A stretch of DNA of 34,981 bases from Sva-07 sp035527095 (lineage in GTDB: Bacteria; Actinomycetota; Acidimicrobiia; Acidimicrobiales; Ilumatobacteraceae): assembly GCA_035527095.1 (NCBI GenBank), contig DATLBC010000035.1:1-34981 (forward strand). The letters run 5' to 3'. The position numbers were made by a program, and so were the translations under genes. Below, one piece after another: positions 7,729 to 15,989 of the stretch (position 1 is the first letter of the stretch; each line of letters begins with the position of its first letter). The notes below the pieces were generated by a model. The model saw only the letters and a program-made list of their open reading frames with translations, did no database searches and was not told the DNA's origin.

Positions 7729-8598
7729 ATGGGACAGGTGGTCGCGGTCATGGACGTCGGAGGCACGTCGATCAAGACCGGCGCCGTCCGCTTCGACGAC
7801 GGTGGCGACGACCCTCGCATCGAGGTTGGACCCGTCCTCGCGACCAACTCCAACGAGGCCGCCGACGTCGTACTCGACTCGCTCGCCGCGGGCGCCGACG
7901 CGGCCCTCACCGTCGCTGGGCGTGACGTGTCGGGACTCGCGATCGCCATTTGTGGACCGTTCGACATCGATGCCGGAGTATCCCGTATGCGCGGTGTCCA
8001 CAAGTTTGAGGACATCTACGGCATCGATGTCCGTGCGGCGCTGCGAGCGCGCTCGACCGCATCGGGACTCCCGATCCGGTTCACCCGCGACGCAGAGTCT
8101 GCCGGCGCCGGCGAATCGCTCGCGGGCGCAGGAGCCGGAGTCGATCGAGTGCTGACCGTGACCATCGGGACCGGGCTCGGTACCTGCCTGACCGACGAGG
8201 CCCAGCCGGTCGAGTTCGTCGATGGCTTCGGTGTCGAGCATCTCGGAATGCGAGACACCCCGTGGAGCGGACGGGCCGACGACGTGCTCTCGGCGCACGG
8301 TCTCGCGAACCGCCTCGGCGTCGAGATGGCCGATCTTCGCCGGGCCGTCGACGACCCGGCGAACGCCGACATCGTGCGCGATCACGGCGCTCGGCTCGGC
8401 ATGTTCCTCGCACCGGTGGTCGCCGAGCTCGACGCGCACGTCGTCGTCATCGGAGGCGGGTTCTCCGCCGCCTTCGACCGGTTCGGGCGGGCTCTGCAGT
8501 CGGCCATCGGCCCGGTCCCCGTCCGGCCCGCGTCGCTCGGTCCGGCCGGCCCCCTCCTCGGCGCTGCCCACCTCGCCTTCCGCGCCTCCCGCGCCTGA
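7729..8598 (+). CDS. ROK family protein (sugar kinase/regulator type)
   Basis: The 289-residue protein has an actin-like ATPase fold. The phosphate-1 motif DVGGTSIKTG is at 9-18, the central TVTIGTGLGTCL carries the ROK phosphate-2 Gly/Thr pattern, and the adenosine motif VVVIGGGFSAAF is near 238-249. ROK members phosphorylate glucose or related sugars or act as repressors. There is no N-terminal helix-turn-helix, so an enzyme is more likely. The usual ROK zinc motif C-x-C-G-x-x-G-C-x-E is absent, and the E-x-G-H motif is altered to a V-E-H-L-G-M form. It is therefore a divergent member and its substrate is unknown. It stands alone, facing the PIG-L gene. Confidence 0.78.
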   Translation: MGQVVAVMDVGGTSIKTGAVRFDDGGDDPRIEVGPVLATNSNEAADVVLDSLAAGADAALTVAGRDVSGLAIAICGPFDIDAGVSRMRGVHKFEDIYGIDVRAALRARSTASGLPIRFTRDAESAGAGESLAGAGAGVDRVLTVTIGTGLGTCLTDEAQPVEFVDGFGVEHLGMRDTPWSGRADDVLSAHGLANRLGVEMADLRRAVDDPANADIVRDHGARLGMFLAPVVAELDAHVVVIGGGFSAAFDRFGRALQSAIGPVPVRPASLGPAGPLLGAAHLAFRASRA

Positions 8599-8624
8599 CC
8601 CGACCACACCCCCAGCCAGCAGCA

Positions 8625-8666
8625 GCGATGAGCCAACCCACCGCATACGGCCACCCCGCTCATCGC
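8625..8666 (+). repeat. 42-bp imperfect palindromic repeat, copy R1
   Basis: Perfect 9-base arms GCGATGAGC and GCTCATCGC flank two 7-base spacers and a central near-palindrome CCGCATACGG. R1 and R2 form a tandem pair with a 61-base period in the gap between two convergent genes. The internal spacers match R3/R4 better in reverse complement, so this pair is inverted relative to that one. Confidence 0.85.
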
Positions 8667-8685
8667 GGGTCCAGGTCACGCCCCA

Positions 8686-8727
8686 CCGTTGAGCCAACTC
8701 ACCACATACGGCCACTCCGCTCATCGC
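8686..8727 (+). repeat. 42-bp imperfect palindromic repeat, copy R2
   Basis: This is the second unit of the pair, starting exactly 61 bases after R1. The left arm is decayed (CCGTTGAGC), the right arm GCTCATCGC is intact and the centre is CCACATACGG. Short in-frame peptides can be read through these repeats, but they are repeat artefacts rather than genes. Confidence 0.82.
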
Positions 8728-8746
8728 GACCGGATGACGGTTGGGC

Positions 8747-9475
8747 TCAGCGCGTGTCGCAGACGCGGAAGAGTTCCGCGCTGTGGCCTTCGGGGAGGCC
8801 ATGCTCGACGGCGAGCTGGCGGAACCTGGCGCCGACGCGTTCCATCATCGCGTCCGGGTCGACGTGTTGGCTCACGTGGCAGCGCAACGCAAGGAACTTG
8901 CGGTCGACCTGGTCGGTGATGTCGATGACGGCGAGGTCAGCCTCGCCGCCCATCGGGCCCGCCTGGATCCACACCTCCTGCACCTTCCAGTCCTCGACCT
9001 CGGCACACGGAAGCCCCGGGAACGCGAACGGGTTGCGGGCGTCGGGGTAGACGGCGCACATCGTCGCCTCGCCGGTCGCCGTGTGGTCCGGATGAGAACC
9101 GTAGGTCGAGCCGAGATTGCGGAGCGGCGACTGCGTGATCACGACCTGCGGCCGCACTTGACGGATGATCAAGCTGATGTCGTGGCGCAACTCCATCGTG
9201 ACCTCGACCGTGCCGTCCATGAACCCGAGGAACCGGAGGTCGGTGACGCCGACCTCGGCGGCCGCCTTCGTCTGCTCCTCGCGGCGGATCGACGCCATTT
9301 CCTTGCGCGGGATGGAATGGTCGAATCCGCCGGCCTGGCCATCGGTCACCAGGCAGTAGGTGACCTCGACGCCGGCATCGGTGAGCGCGGCGACGGTGCC
9401 GGCAGCGCCGAAGTCGACGTCGTCGGGATGGGCGGTGACGACCAGGACACGCTCGATCTCGGAGAACTGCAGCAT
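8747..9475 (-). CDS. PIG-L family N-acetylglucosaminyl deacetylase-like hydrolase
   Basis: The 242-residue protein is of the LmbE/PIG-L zinc deacetylase family, which includes MshB and Mca of mycothiol metabolism and other sugar or antibiotic deacetylases. The metal and catalytic motif AHPDD is at residues 15-19 and the second metal motif SHPDHTATG lies near 126-134. The ATG at 9475 is preferred because the longer frame (9487) would begin with TTG. The specific substrate is not readable. It is divergent from the P450 gene. Confidence 0.88.
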   Translation of the reverse strand: MLQFSEIERVLVVTAHPDDVDFGAAGTVAALTDAGVEVTYCLVTDGQAGGFDHSIPRKEMASIRREEQTKAAAEVGVTDLRFLGFMDGTVEVTMELRHDISLIIRQVRPQVVITQSPLRNLGSTYGSHPDHTATGEATMCAVYPDARNPFAFPGLPCAEVEDWKVQEVWIQAGPMGGEADLAVIDITDQVDRKFLALRCHVSQHVDPDAMMERVGARFRQLAVEHGLPEGHSAELFRVCDTR

Positions 9476-9557
9476 CGGCCCAGTCAACGCCGGAATGCGC
9501 CGGTTCTCAACTCGGGGCCAAGATCGGTCGAGTGCTCCACGGCCAACGGTGCTCCCG

Positions 9558-9563
9558 TACAGT
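9558..9563 (+). promoter_or_regulatory. -10 element of a leaderless promoter for the P450 gene
   Basis: TACAGT lies 7 bases before the ATG at 9571, and no Shine-Dalgarno sequence is seen. It supports 9571 over the upstream in-frame start at 9532. Confidence 0.55.
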
Positions 9564-9570
9564 CGGCGCC

Positions 9571-10842
9571 ATGACGACCACTGCGCCGTACGACGAGGTC
9601 ACGCTCAACGAGTTCGATCTCTCGGATCCCGAGTTCTGGCTTGCACCCCGAAGCTTCCGGGAGGGAGCGTTCAAGACGCTTCGAGACACCCCGGGGATGG
9701 TGCACTTCGACGAGCGCGAGTACCCCGATGTCCCGTTCCCTCCGGGCGCCGGCTATTGGGCGGTCACGCGTCACGACGACATCTGGCACGTCAGCCGCAA
9801 TCCGAAGCTGTTCTGCTCGGGCCAGGGTGGCTCCAGCATCGGCGACCTCCCGCAGGAGATGGCCGAGTTCTTCGGCTCGATGATCAGCATGGACGACCCG
9901 AAACACTTCCGGCTCCGCTCGATCGTGTCCCGAGGATTCACCCCGAAAGAGATCACCGCCGTCGAGGACGTCGTCAAGGTCAAGGCGAACCAGATCATCG
10001 ACCGTCTCCTCTCCGACTTCCCCGACAAGACCTGCGACTTCGTCGAACACGTCGCAGCGGCGTTGCCGCTCGAGATCATCTGCGACATGATGGGCATTCC
10101 GCCGGAGGACTATGGGCGGATTCTCACGTGGACCAACACGATCCTGGGCGGCGGTGACCCCGACATGTCGACGTCGTACGAGTCGTTCATGGCACAGGTC
10201 CTCGAGATGTTCATGTACGCACAAGCCCTCGGCGAGGCCCGCAAGGCGGATCCCCAAGACGACATCACGAGCGTGATGATGGCCGCCGAGGTCGACGGCG
10301 AACGGCTCACCGCTCAGGAGTTCGGATCGTTCTTCATTCTCCTCGTGGTCGCCGGCAACGAGACCACTCGCAACGCGATCAGCCACGGGATGAAGGCCTT
10401 CACCGAGTTCCCGAACCAACAGGCGATCTGGTTCGACGACTTCGATGCACACTCGAAGACCGCCGTCGAGGAGATCGTCCGTTGGGCCACTCCGGTGATC
10501 CACTTCCGCCGGACGGTCACCGAGGACACCGAGGTCGGCGGCCAAGCGGTCGCGGCCGGCGACAAGGTCGTGATGTGGTACAGCTCGGGCAACCGCGACG
10601 AGCGCGTCTTCGAGCACCCCTACACGTTCGACGTCCTGCGCCCGCCGAACCCGGCCCAGATCGGTTTCGGCGCCGGCGGCCCGCACTTCTGCCTCGGCGC
10701 CAACCTCGCCCGACGCGAGATCACCGTGATGTTCGACGCACTCCGCACTCGGCTCCCGTCGCTGCGGATCACCGGCGAGCCCGCCTATCTCCAGAGCGGG
10801 TTCATCAACGGCGTCAAGCGGATGCAGTGTGCCTGGGACTGA
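9571..10842 (+). CDS. cytochrome P450 (CYP124/125/142-like)
   Basis: The 423-residue protein is a soluble bacterial monooxygenase of full family length. It shows the I-helix oxygen-activation motif A-G-N-E-T-T at 261-266, the K-helix E-x-x-R at 301-304 and the haem-binding loop F-G-A-G-G-P-H-F-C-L-G with the axial thiolate Cys374. The A-G-N-E-T-T-R-N form and the C-L-G-A-N-L-A-R-R-E ending resemble actinobacterial CYP124/125/142 enzymes, which oxidise sterol side chains or branched fatty acids; the substrate is inference only. No ferredoxin or reductase gene is adjacent. The 3' end overlaps the following membrane-protein gene by 14 bases. Confidence 0.95.
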   Translation: MTTTAPYDEVTLNEFDLSDPEFWLAPRSFREGAFKTLRDTPGMVHFDEREYPDVPFPPGAGYWAVTRHDDIWHVSRNPKLFCSGQGGSSIGDLPQEMAEFFGSMISMDDPKHFRLRSIVSRGFTPKEITAVEDVVKVKANQIIDRLLSDFPDKTCDFVEHVAAALPLEIICDMMGIPPEDYGRILTWTNTILGGGDPDMSTSYESFMAQVLEMFMYAQALGEARKADPQDDITSVMMAAEVDGERLTAQEFGSFFILLVVAGNETTRNAISHGMKAFTEFPNQQAIWFDDFDAHSKTAVEEIVRWATPVIHFRRTVTEDTEVGGQAVAAGDKVVMWYSSGNRDERVFEHPYTFDVLRPPNPAQIGFGAGGPHFCLGANLARREITVMFDALRTRLPSLRITGEPAYLQSGFINGVKRMQCAWD

Positions 10843-11302
10843 GCTGACGCCAGAGCGTCGGGTCGACCTCGTCCGCAACCTCACGATCGCCGGCTGGCTG
10901 CTGCTGGGCGGACCGGTCGGATTCGTCGCGTTCCAGTTCGACCGGGTTCGACGGATCGGTGACCAGCCGTTCGCCAGCGTGTGGGATCAGCGGATCGAGG
11001 TGCTCAGCTTCCTGATGCTGCCGCCGAATCAGGTGGTGCTCGCACCGATGATCTTCGTGGCCGCCGCGGCACTCTGGTTGGCGGGGCCCGACCGCGATGT
11101 GTGGTTGAGCACGCTGGTCCGCCTGAGTGCGGCGATCGCGATCACGTTCGTCGTGATCGGGGTGATCTCGATCGTGAGCATCCTCGCTCGCGACGACGCC
11201 GGAACGTTCGACACCGACAGCGTGTTCCTGCGTTTCGGCGGCATCGCCATGGCGGTCGGCTTCGCCCTGATCTGCCGCACCGCCGACCGCGTCACTCGCT
11301 GA
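10829..11302 (+). CDS. small four-helix membrane protein
   Basis: I do not recognise this 157-residue protein. A short charged N-terminus (ELTPERRVDLVRN) is followed by about four hydrophobic segments: about 17-38, 60-84, 91-116 and 132-150. The GTG start overlaps the P450 coding end by 14 bases, so the two are probably co-transcribed. A role as membrane anchor or partner for the P450 is possible but unsupported. The start could be a little further downstream. Confidence 0.65.
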   Translation: MPGTELTPERRVDLVRNLTIAGWLLLGGPVGFVAFQFDRVRRIGDQPFASVWDQRIEVLSFLMLPPNQVVLAPMIFVAAAALWLAGPDRDVWLSTLVRLSAAIAITFVVIGVISIVSILARDDAGTFDTDSVFLRFGGIAMAVGFALICRTADRVTR

Positions 11303-11315
11303 CGGCTCGACGCTC

Positions 11316-11345
11316 GGTTCCCCGAGCCCGGGCCTCCGGGAACCA
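11316..11345. repeat. palindromic element, upstream copy flanking the cyclase
   Basis: GGTTCCCCGAG and CTCCGGGAACC form an 11-base stem with one mismatch around a CCCGGGC centre. Its reverse complement matches the element at 12399-12429 at 29 of 30 positions. It ends 23 bases before the GTG of the truncated cyclase gene. Confidence 0.85.
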
Positions 11346-11368
11346 CGATCGCCGGGGCTCGCAACCCC

Positions 11369-12385
11369 GTGACAGCCCTTCGGCAAGCTGTCGGCAACGG
11401 CCGAGAGGCGATCGAGACGCTCGGCCAGCACCACATCGACATCGTGCTGACCGACATCGAGATGCCCGAGATGAACGGCTACGGCCTGCTCGAACACCGC
11501 GCCGGCGACGACCGCCTGAAGGCGATCCCGTTCATCGTGATCTCCGGCGTCGACGAGATGGCGTCGATCATCACGTGCATCAAGCTCGGCGCCGAGGACT
11601 ACCTCCCCAAACCATTCGACCCGGTGCTGCTTCACGCCCGGCTCGGCGCCTGCCTCGACAAGAGGCGGATGACCGACGAGCTCCAACAGCTCAACGAGCA
11701 CCTCGTGGAGCGCGTCGACGAGGTGGTCGCCGAAGTCGAGGGGCTGAACGGTCTGCGGCGCTTCGTCAGCCCGCAGCTCGCCGAGGCATTGGCTGTCGAC
11801 GGTGAGGGGGTCCTGGCGAGCCACCGCCGCGAGATCACCGCATTCTTCTGCGACCTTCGCGGCTTCACCGCCTTCTCCGAGACCGCCGAGCCCGAGGACG
11901 TGATGGACGTCCTGCGCGAGTTCCATCACGCCGTCGGCCCGATGATCTTCGAGCACGACGGCACCATCGCCCAGTTCACCGGCGACGGCCTGCTGGTCTT
12001 CTTCAACGACCCGGTCAGGCTCGACGACCCTGCGTGGAACGCTGTCGCGCTCGCCGTGGCAATGCGCGACCGCACCACAGAGCTCTCAGCCGAGTGGAAG
12101 CGGCGAGGCCACGATCTCGACCTGGGCATCGCGATCGCCGTGGGCTACGCGACGTGCGGCGAGATCGGCTTCGACGGCCGCACCGAGTACACGGCGATCG
12201 GCACGGTCGTGAACCTGTCGGCGCGGGTGTGCGCGATCGCCGAAGGCGGCCAGATCCTCGTGACCAACAAGGTGTTCCTCGCCGTCGACAGCCGGGTCGA
12301 GTCGACCCCGCTTGGCAACACCGAGTTCAAGGGCCTCAGCCGTCCCGTGCCGATCCACGAGATCACTGCCCTTCGCACGCCGTAG
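11369..12385 (+). CDS. N-terminally truncated response regulator fused to a class III adenylate/guanylate cyclase
   Basis: The 338-residue protein has a receiver (REC) domain at about 1-110, a coiled-coil linker at about 110-145 and a class III nucleotide cyclase domain at about 155-325. The REC part keeps the phospho-acceptor Asp (LTDIEMP), the Ser switch (VISGVDE) and the Lys (LPKPF). It lacks the first strand and helix, including the acidic pair that binds Mg. The cyclase domain has both metal Asp motifs (FFCDLRGFT and FTGDGLLVFF) and the transition-state N-x-x-x-R (VNLSARV), so it looks active. The start is GTG with no -10 or Shine-Dalgarno at a useful distance. The truncation point lies beside a palindrome whose near-copy follows the stop. 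It may be an intact gene with a mini-receiver or a 5'-deleted remnant. Confidence 0.8.
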   Translation: MTALRQAVGNGREAIETLGQHHIDIVLTDIEMPEMNGYGLLEHRAGDDRLKAIPFIVISGVDEMASIITCIKLGAEDYLPKPFDPVLLHARLGACLDKRRMTDELQQLNEHLVERVDEVVAEVEGLNGLRRFVSPQLAEALAVDGEGVLASHRREITAFFCDLRGFTAFSETAEPEDVMDVLREFHHAVGPMIFEHDGTIAQFTGDGLLVFFNDPVRLDDPAWNAVALAVAMRDRTTELSAEWKRRGHDLDLGIAIAVGYATCGEIGFDGRTEYTAIGTVVNLSARVCAIAEGGQILVTNKVFLAVDSRVESTPLGNTEFKGLSRPVPIHEITALRTP

Positions 12386-12398
12386 TCCCCTGCATTCC

Positions 12399-12429
12399 TG
12401 GTTCCCCGAGGCCCGGGCTCGGGGAACCA
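12399..12429. terminator. palindrome after the cyclase; probable bidirectional terminator and repeat copy
   Basis: A perfect 12-base stem, TGGTTCCCCGAG/CTCGGGGAACCA, encloses a 7-base GCCCGGG loop in the gap between the convergent cyclase and thymidine kinase genes. There is no T-run on either side, so termination would be of the hairpin-only kind seen in high-GC Actinobacteria. It is also the near-identical inverted partner of the element at 11316-11345, so it may be a mobile or REP-type palindrome instead. Confidence 0.65.
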
Positions 12430-12446
12430 GGCCGTCGGGCTGGGGC

Positions 12447-13046
12447 TCAGGCGCCGAGGTCGCCGCGGAGGAAGTGTGCCCGGCAGAGCAGTTCGTATCG
12501 AACCATGTCGCCGAAGAGCGGCGACTCGTTCGGGTTCGTGTCGCCGACCATCACGGTGTCGCCCTCGTACACGACGTCACCGTTGACGACGCGAGCGTTG
12601 TGCGTGGCCCGGGCCCCGCACCAGCAACGAGCCTCGACCTGCAGTGGAATGTGCTCGTCGGCGATCTCCAACATGCGCGTTGTCCCCTCGAACAAGCGGC
12701 CGCGGAAGTCGGTGAGCAGCCCGAACGCATAGACGTCGACATCGAGCTCATCGACGACCCGAGCGAGCTGATCACATTGCGCCTCCGTGTAGAACTGGAC
12801 CTCGTCACAGATCAGGTAGTGGATCGGCCAGTAGCGCACGGCAAGCGCATGGAGATCGAGGTCGGGCGCCACCTCGATCGCCGGCGCGGCAACACCGAGT
12901 CGGCTCGTGACCTGGCGACCTTCGCGGTCAAGCGTGGTCAACAGCAGCCCGTAGAGCTCACGGTTGGACAGGTTGTGGTGGATCTGCAGCGCCACGGTGC
13001 TCTTGCCCGAGCCCATGGTGCCGAAGCTGAAACGAAGCGACGCCAT
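12447..13046 (-). CDS. tdk: thymidine kinase (type II)
   Basis: The 199-residue enzyme phosphorylates thymidine to dTMP in nucleoside salvage. It shows the P-loop GTMGSGKST at 9-17, the DEVQF motif (family D-E-x-Q-F), which includes the catalytic Glu region, and a C-terminal lasso/zinc part with CWCGA and LLCRAHF. The ATG at 13046 is chosen because the P-loop must lie near the N-terminus; the frame stays open upstream. A TAGGGT hexamer ends 11 bases before the ATG (13063-13058). It follows the lipoprotein gene by 14 bases. Confidence 0.94.
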   Translation of the reverse strand: MASLRFSFGTMGSGKSTVALQIHHNLSNRELYGLLLTTLDREGRQVTSRLGVAAPAIEVAPDLDLHALAVRYWPIHYLICDEVQFYTEAQCDQLARVVDELDVDVYAFGLLTDFRGRLFEGTTRMLEIADEHIPLQVEARCWCGARATHNARVVNGDVVYEGDTVMVGDTNPNESPLFGDMVRYELLCRAHFLRGDLGA

Positions 13047-13060
13047 GTGAGCGGCCGACC

Positions 13061-13249
13061 CTATCCGCCGACGGTGACGGGCGGCGCAGACGGATCGGTG
13101 CTGAACGGATCGAAGGACGGATCGACGACCGCTGGCCCGTTGATCCCCCCGATCGACGGTGGTTCTTCGTCGGTCCCGCCCGAGCCGCTGCATGCCGTCA
13201 CGACCAGCGCCGGGAGTATCGGGATCAACATCGCCCTCGGCCACCTCAC
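13061..13249 (-). CDS. small lipoprotein
   Basis: The 62-residue protein begins with a classical lipoprotein signal: positive MRWPR, a hydrophobic stretch and a lipobox V-V-T-A-C with the lipidated Cys at residue 20. The mature part is Gly/Pro/Ser/Asp-rich and probably unstructured. The GTG start overlaps the stop of the TrkA-C gene as GTGA (13249-13246), which supports real, coupled translation. No function can be assigned. It may be an accessory of the neighbouring membrane protein. Confidence 0.7.
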   Translation of the reverse strand: MRWPRAMLIPILPALVVTACSGSGGTDEEPPSIGGINGPAVVDPSFDPFSTDPSAPPVTVGG

Positions 13250-13923
13250 GTCGTGGCCCCCATCGTGCGTCGCCCGTACAGGATGAGCTCGTCGCCCTCC
13301 TGGAGATCGATGTCGGCCGGAGGCTCGCCGACGAACTGCTGCCCCTGGCGGACGGCCAACACGGTCACCCCTGGCAGAGCGTGCGCAAGTCCCCGCAGAC
13401 TCCGCGCTTCTTCAACCGGCGCCGAGAGTCGAACGGACTGGATCGCGAAGTCGTCCGACAGCACCAGGAGTTCCTCACGATCCGTCCCGAGCGCCGGGGC
13501 GAGGTGGCGCTGGATGTAGCGGTGCCCAACGGCGGACAGCCATCGCTGCACGGGCTTGTTCACGATCGCCATCAGGATCAGGAACAACCCCGACACGGTG
13601 ACCAGTACGCGTTCGGTGGTCGAACCGGGACCTGGGGCGATCAGGCCGACCAACACGGTCACGACGAGGGTCGGCGTGCCGAGGCTGCCGACCAACATCG
13701 TGGTGCCGATGATCTTGCGGCGTACAGGCTGGTTGACCACGTTCTCCGCCTCGGTGGTGGTGAAGCCCGCACCGCTGAACGCCGAGCGAGCCTGGAACGC
13801 AGCGAGTTCCGGTGGCATCCCGGTCGCCATGAGCGCTCCGGTCGCCAGTTTCGTGAACGCGACGGTGATCACTGCGACGACCAGAAAGGTGGTGACGGCA
13901 TACATCACCCGATCTTCGCGCAC
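13246..13923 (-). CDS. TrkA C-terminal (RCK_C) domain membrane protein
   Basis: The 225-residue protein has about three hydrophobic segments (about 8-30, 70-95 and 104-122), followed by an RCK_C/TrkA-C domain at about 150-222 that ends in the typical L-Q-E-G-D-E-L-I-L-Y-G. RCK_C domains bind small ligands, for example c-di-AMP, in K+ channels and transporters. The segment SAFSGAGFTTTEAE recalls K+-transporter pore loops, but a complete pore is not present. It probably senses or helps regulate cation flux. The start is GTG at 13923; an in-frame ATG at 13905 is an alternative. It is first in the unit with the lipoprotein and tdk. Confidence 0.75.
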   Translation of the reverse strand: MREDRVMYAVTTFLVVAVITVAFTKLATGALMATGMPPELAAFQARSAFSGAGFTTTEAENVVNQPVRRKIIGTTMLVGSLGTPTLVVTVLVGLIAPGPGSTTERVLVTVSGLFLILMAIVNKPVQRWLSAVGHRYIQRHLAPALGTDREELLVLSDDFAIQSVRLSAPVEEARSLRGLAHALPGVTVLAVRQGQQFVGEPPADIDLQEGDELILYGRRTMGATT

Positions 13924-14081
13924 CGGTTGTCACATCGCGGGTCTGCCCCTGAAGTCATCGGGCGGGACGATGGTCACTTTCGTCGCGCCGTCCCGCTCGC
14001 GACGGACGTCGGCCACTACGGTGTGTCCTCGACAGGCCCGGCAACGGAGCCGGGGCGCTGACAGCTCCCGGGGGAGACAAC

Positions 14082-15989
14082 ATGACGGACACGATCGACC
14101 GGCCGCCGGCCGACGATGACCACGTCCTCGACCACCTGATCATCCGCTTCGCCGGCGACTCCGGCGACGGGATGCAGCTCACCGGTGACCGCTTCACCTC
14201 GGTGAGCGCGTCCTTCGGAAATGATCTCTCCACGCTGCCTGACTTCCCCGCCGAGATCCGGGCACCGGCCGGCACCGTCAATGGCGTCTCGGCCTTCCAG
14301 GTCAACATCGCCGACCACAAGATCACGACACCCGGCGACGAGCCGAACGTCCTCGTCGCAATGAACCCGGCGGCGCTGATGGCCGACCTGCATCGTTTGG
14401 AGCCCGGCGGCACCGTGATCGTCAACGAGGACGCGTTCGAGGAGCGCAACCTCGACAAGGCCGGCTACAAGACCAACCCGCTCGACGACGACACCCTGGC
14501 GAACTATCGCGTGCTGCGCGTTCCGATGACCAGCCTCACCAAGGAGATCTGCGCTCCACTCGGGGTCAAGCCCCGCGATGCCGAACGCTCGAAGAACTTC
14601 TTCGCGCTCGGTCTGGTGTCGTTCATGTACACCCGTCCGATCGAGCCCACGCTCGACTGGATTGCCGAGAAGTTCGGCGGCAACGAACTGGTCCAAGCCG
14701 CAAACAAGGCGTCGTTCCTGGCCGGCTTCAACTTCGGTGAAACCACCGAAGCGGTGGGCCACCGCTACGAAGTCAAGCCGGCCAAGCTACCCACCGGCGA
14801 GTACACCAGCGTCACGGGCAACACGGCGCTCGCATGGGGCATCGTCGCCGCAGGCCAGCTCGCCAAGCTGCCGATCACACTGGGCTCCTATCCCATCACG
14901 CCGGCGTCCGACATCCTCCACGAGCTGTCGAAGCACAAGCACTTCGGCATCCGCACCGTGCAGGCCGAAGACGAGATCGCGGCCATCGGCATTGCGCTCG
15001 GCGCTGCGTTCGCCGGACACCTCGGCGTCACCACGACCAGCGGGCCTGGTGTAGCGCTCAAGAGCGAGACCACGTCGCTCGCGGTCTCGATCGAGCTGCC
15101 CCTGCTGCTCGTCGACATCCAGCGCGGCGGGCCATCAACCGGACTGCCGACCAAGACCGAGGCGTCCGACCTCAACATCGCGCTCTACGGTCGCCACGGC
15201 GAGGCGCCACTTCCGGTCATCGCCGCCTACACCCCCGCACAGTGCTTCCATGCCGCCATCGAGGCGGTCCGCATCGCCCTCAAGTACCGCACGCCGGTGA
15301 TCCTGCTCTCCGACGGCTACCTCGCCAACGGCTCCGAACCGTGGAACCTGCCATCGGTCGACTCGCTGCCCGACATCTCGGTGCCGTTCACCACCGAGCC
15401 GAACCACGTCGACGAAGACGGCAACGACGTCTTCTGGCCGTACGTCCGTGACGAGACCACGCTCGCCAGGCCCTGGGCGATCCCCGGCACGCCAGGATTG
15501 ATGCACCGCGTCGGTGGCCTCGAGAAGAACGACGGCAGCGGCAACATCGACTACACCCCGGACAATCACGAGCGCATGGTCCATCTGCGCGCCGCGAAGA
15601 TCGCTGCGATCGCCGCCGACATCCCACCGACGGAGATCAACGGCCATCCCGATGCCGAGGTCCTGGTGCTCGGCTGGGGATCCACCTGGGCTGCAATCGA
15701 TGCGTCGATCCAACGCAGCCGCCGTGCCGGCAAGAGCGTCGCATCGGCGCACATCATGCACCTCAACCCACTTCCGCCCGACCTCGGCGACATCCTTCGC
15801 AGATTCAAACGCGTGATCGTGCCCGAGCTGAACATGGGCCAGCTGACCACGCTGATCCGGGGCAGGTACCTCGTCGATGCACACTGCCTCAGCAAGGTGC
15901 AGGGCATGCCCTTCAAGTCCCGCGAGATCGAAGCCGCCATCGACGAGGCGCTCGCCTCGATCGCCAACTCGAACGGAGCAACGCCATGA
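14082..15989 (+). CDS. korA: 2-oxoacid:acceptor oxidoreductase, alpha subunit (fused gamma-alpha)
   Basis: The 635-residue protein and KorB oxidise 2-oxoglutarate or a related 2-oxoacid to the acyl-CoA, passing electrons to ferredoxin. The N-terminal gamma domain (about 18-200) begins with the R-F-A-G-D-S-G-D-G-M-Q motif. The alpha pyrimidine domain (about 245-460) contains G-S-Y-P-I-T-P-A-S, the Glu-bearing T-V-Q-A-E-D-E-I and T-T-S-G-P-G. The C-terminal domain contains W-G-S-T and N-M-G-Q-L. A strong Shine-Dalgarno GGGGGAGA (14070-14077) precedes the ATG. In aerobic Actinobacteria KorAB replaces or supplements 2-oxoglutarate dehydrogenase in the TCA cycle. It overlaps korB as ATGA. Confidence 0.95.
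   Translation: MTDTIDRPPADDDHVLDHLIIRFAGDSGDGMQLTGDRFTSVSASFGNDLSTLPDFPAEIRAPAGTVNGVSAFQVNIADHKITTPGDEPNVLVAMNPAALMADLHRLEPGGTVIVNEDAFEERNLDKAGYKTNPLDDDTLANYRVLRVPMTSLTKEICAPLGVKPRDAERSKNFFALGLVSFMYTRPIEPTLDWIAEKFGGNELVQAANKASFLAGFNFGETTEAVGHRYEVKPAKLPTGEYTSVTGNTALAWGIVAAGQLAKLPITLGSYPITPASDILHELSKHKHFGIRTVQAEDEIAAIGIALGAAFAGHLGVTTTSGPGVALKSETTSLAVSIELPLLLVDIQRGGPSTGLPTKTEASDLNIALYGRHGEAPLPVIAAYTPAQCFHAAIEAVRIALKYRTPVILLSDGYLANGSEPWNLPSVDSLPDISVPFTTEPNHVDEDGNDVFWPYVRDETTLARPWAIPGTPGLMHRVGGLEKNDGSGNIDYTPDNHERMVHLRAAKIAAIAADIPPTEINGHPDAEVLVLGWGSTWAAIDASIQRSRRAGKSVASAHIMHLNPLPPDLGDILRRFKRVIVPELNMGQLTTLIRGRYLVDAHCLSKVQGMPFKSREIEAAIDEALASIANSNGATP

Noticed and set aside
8747..9487. TTG start at 9487 for the PIG-L protein
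   Set aside because: An in-frame ATG four codons later (9475) gives the usual short lead into the AHPDD motif.
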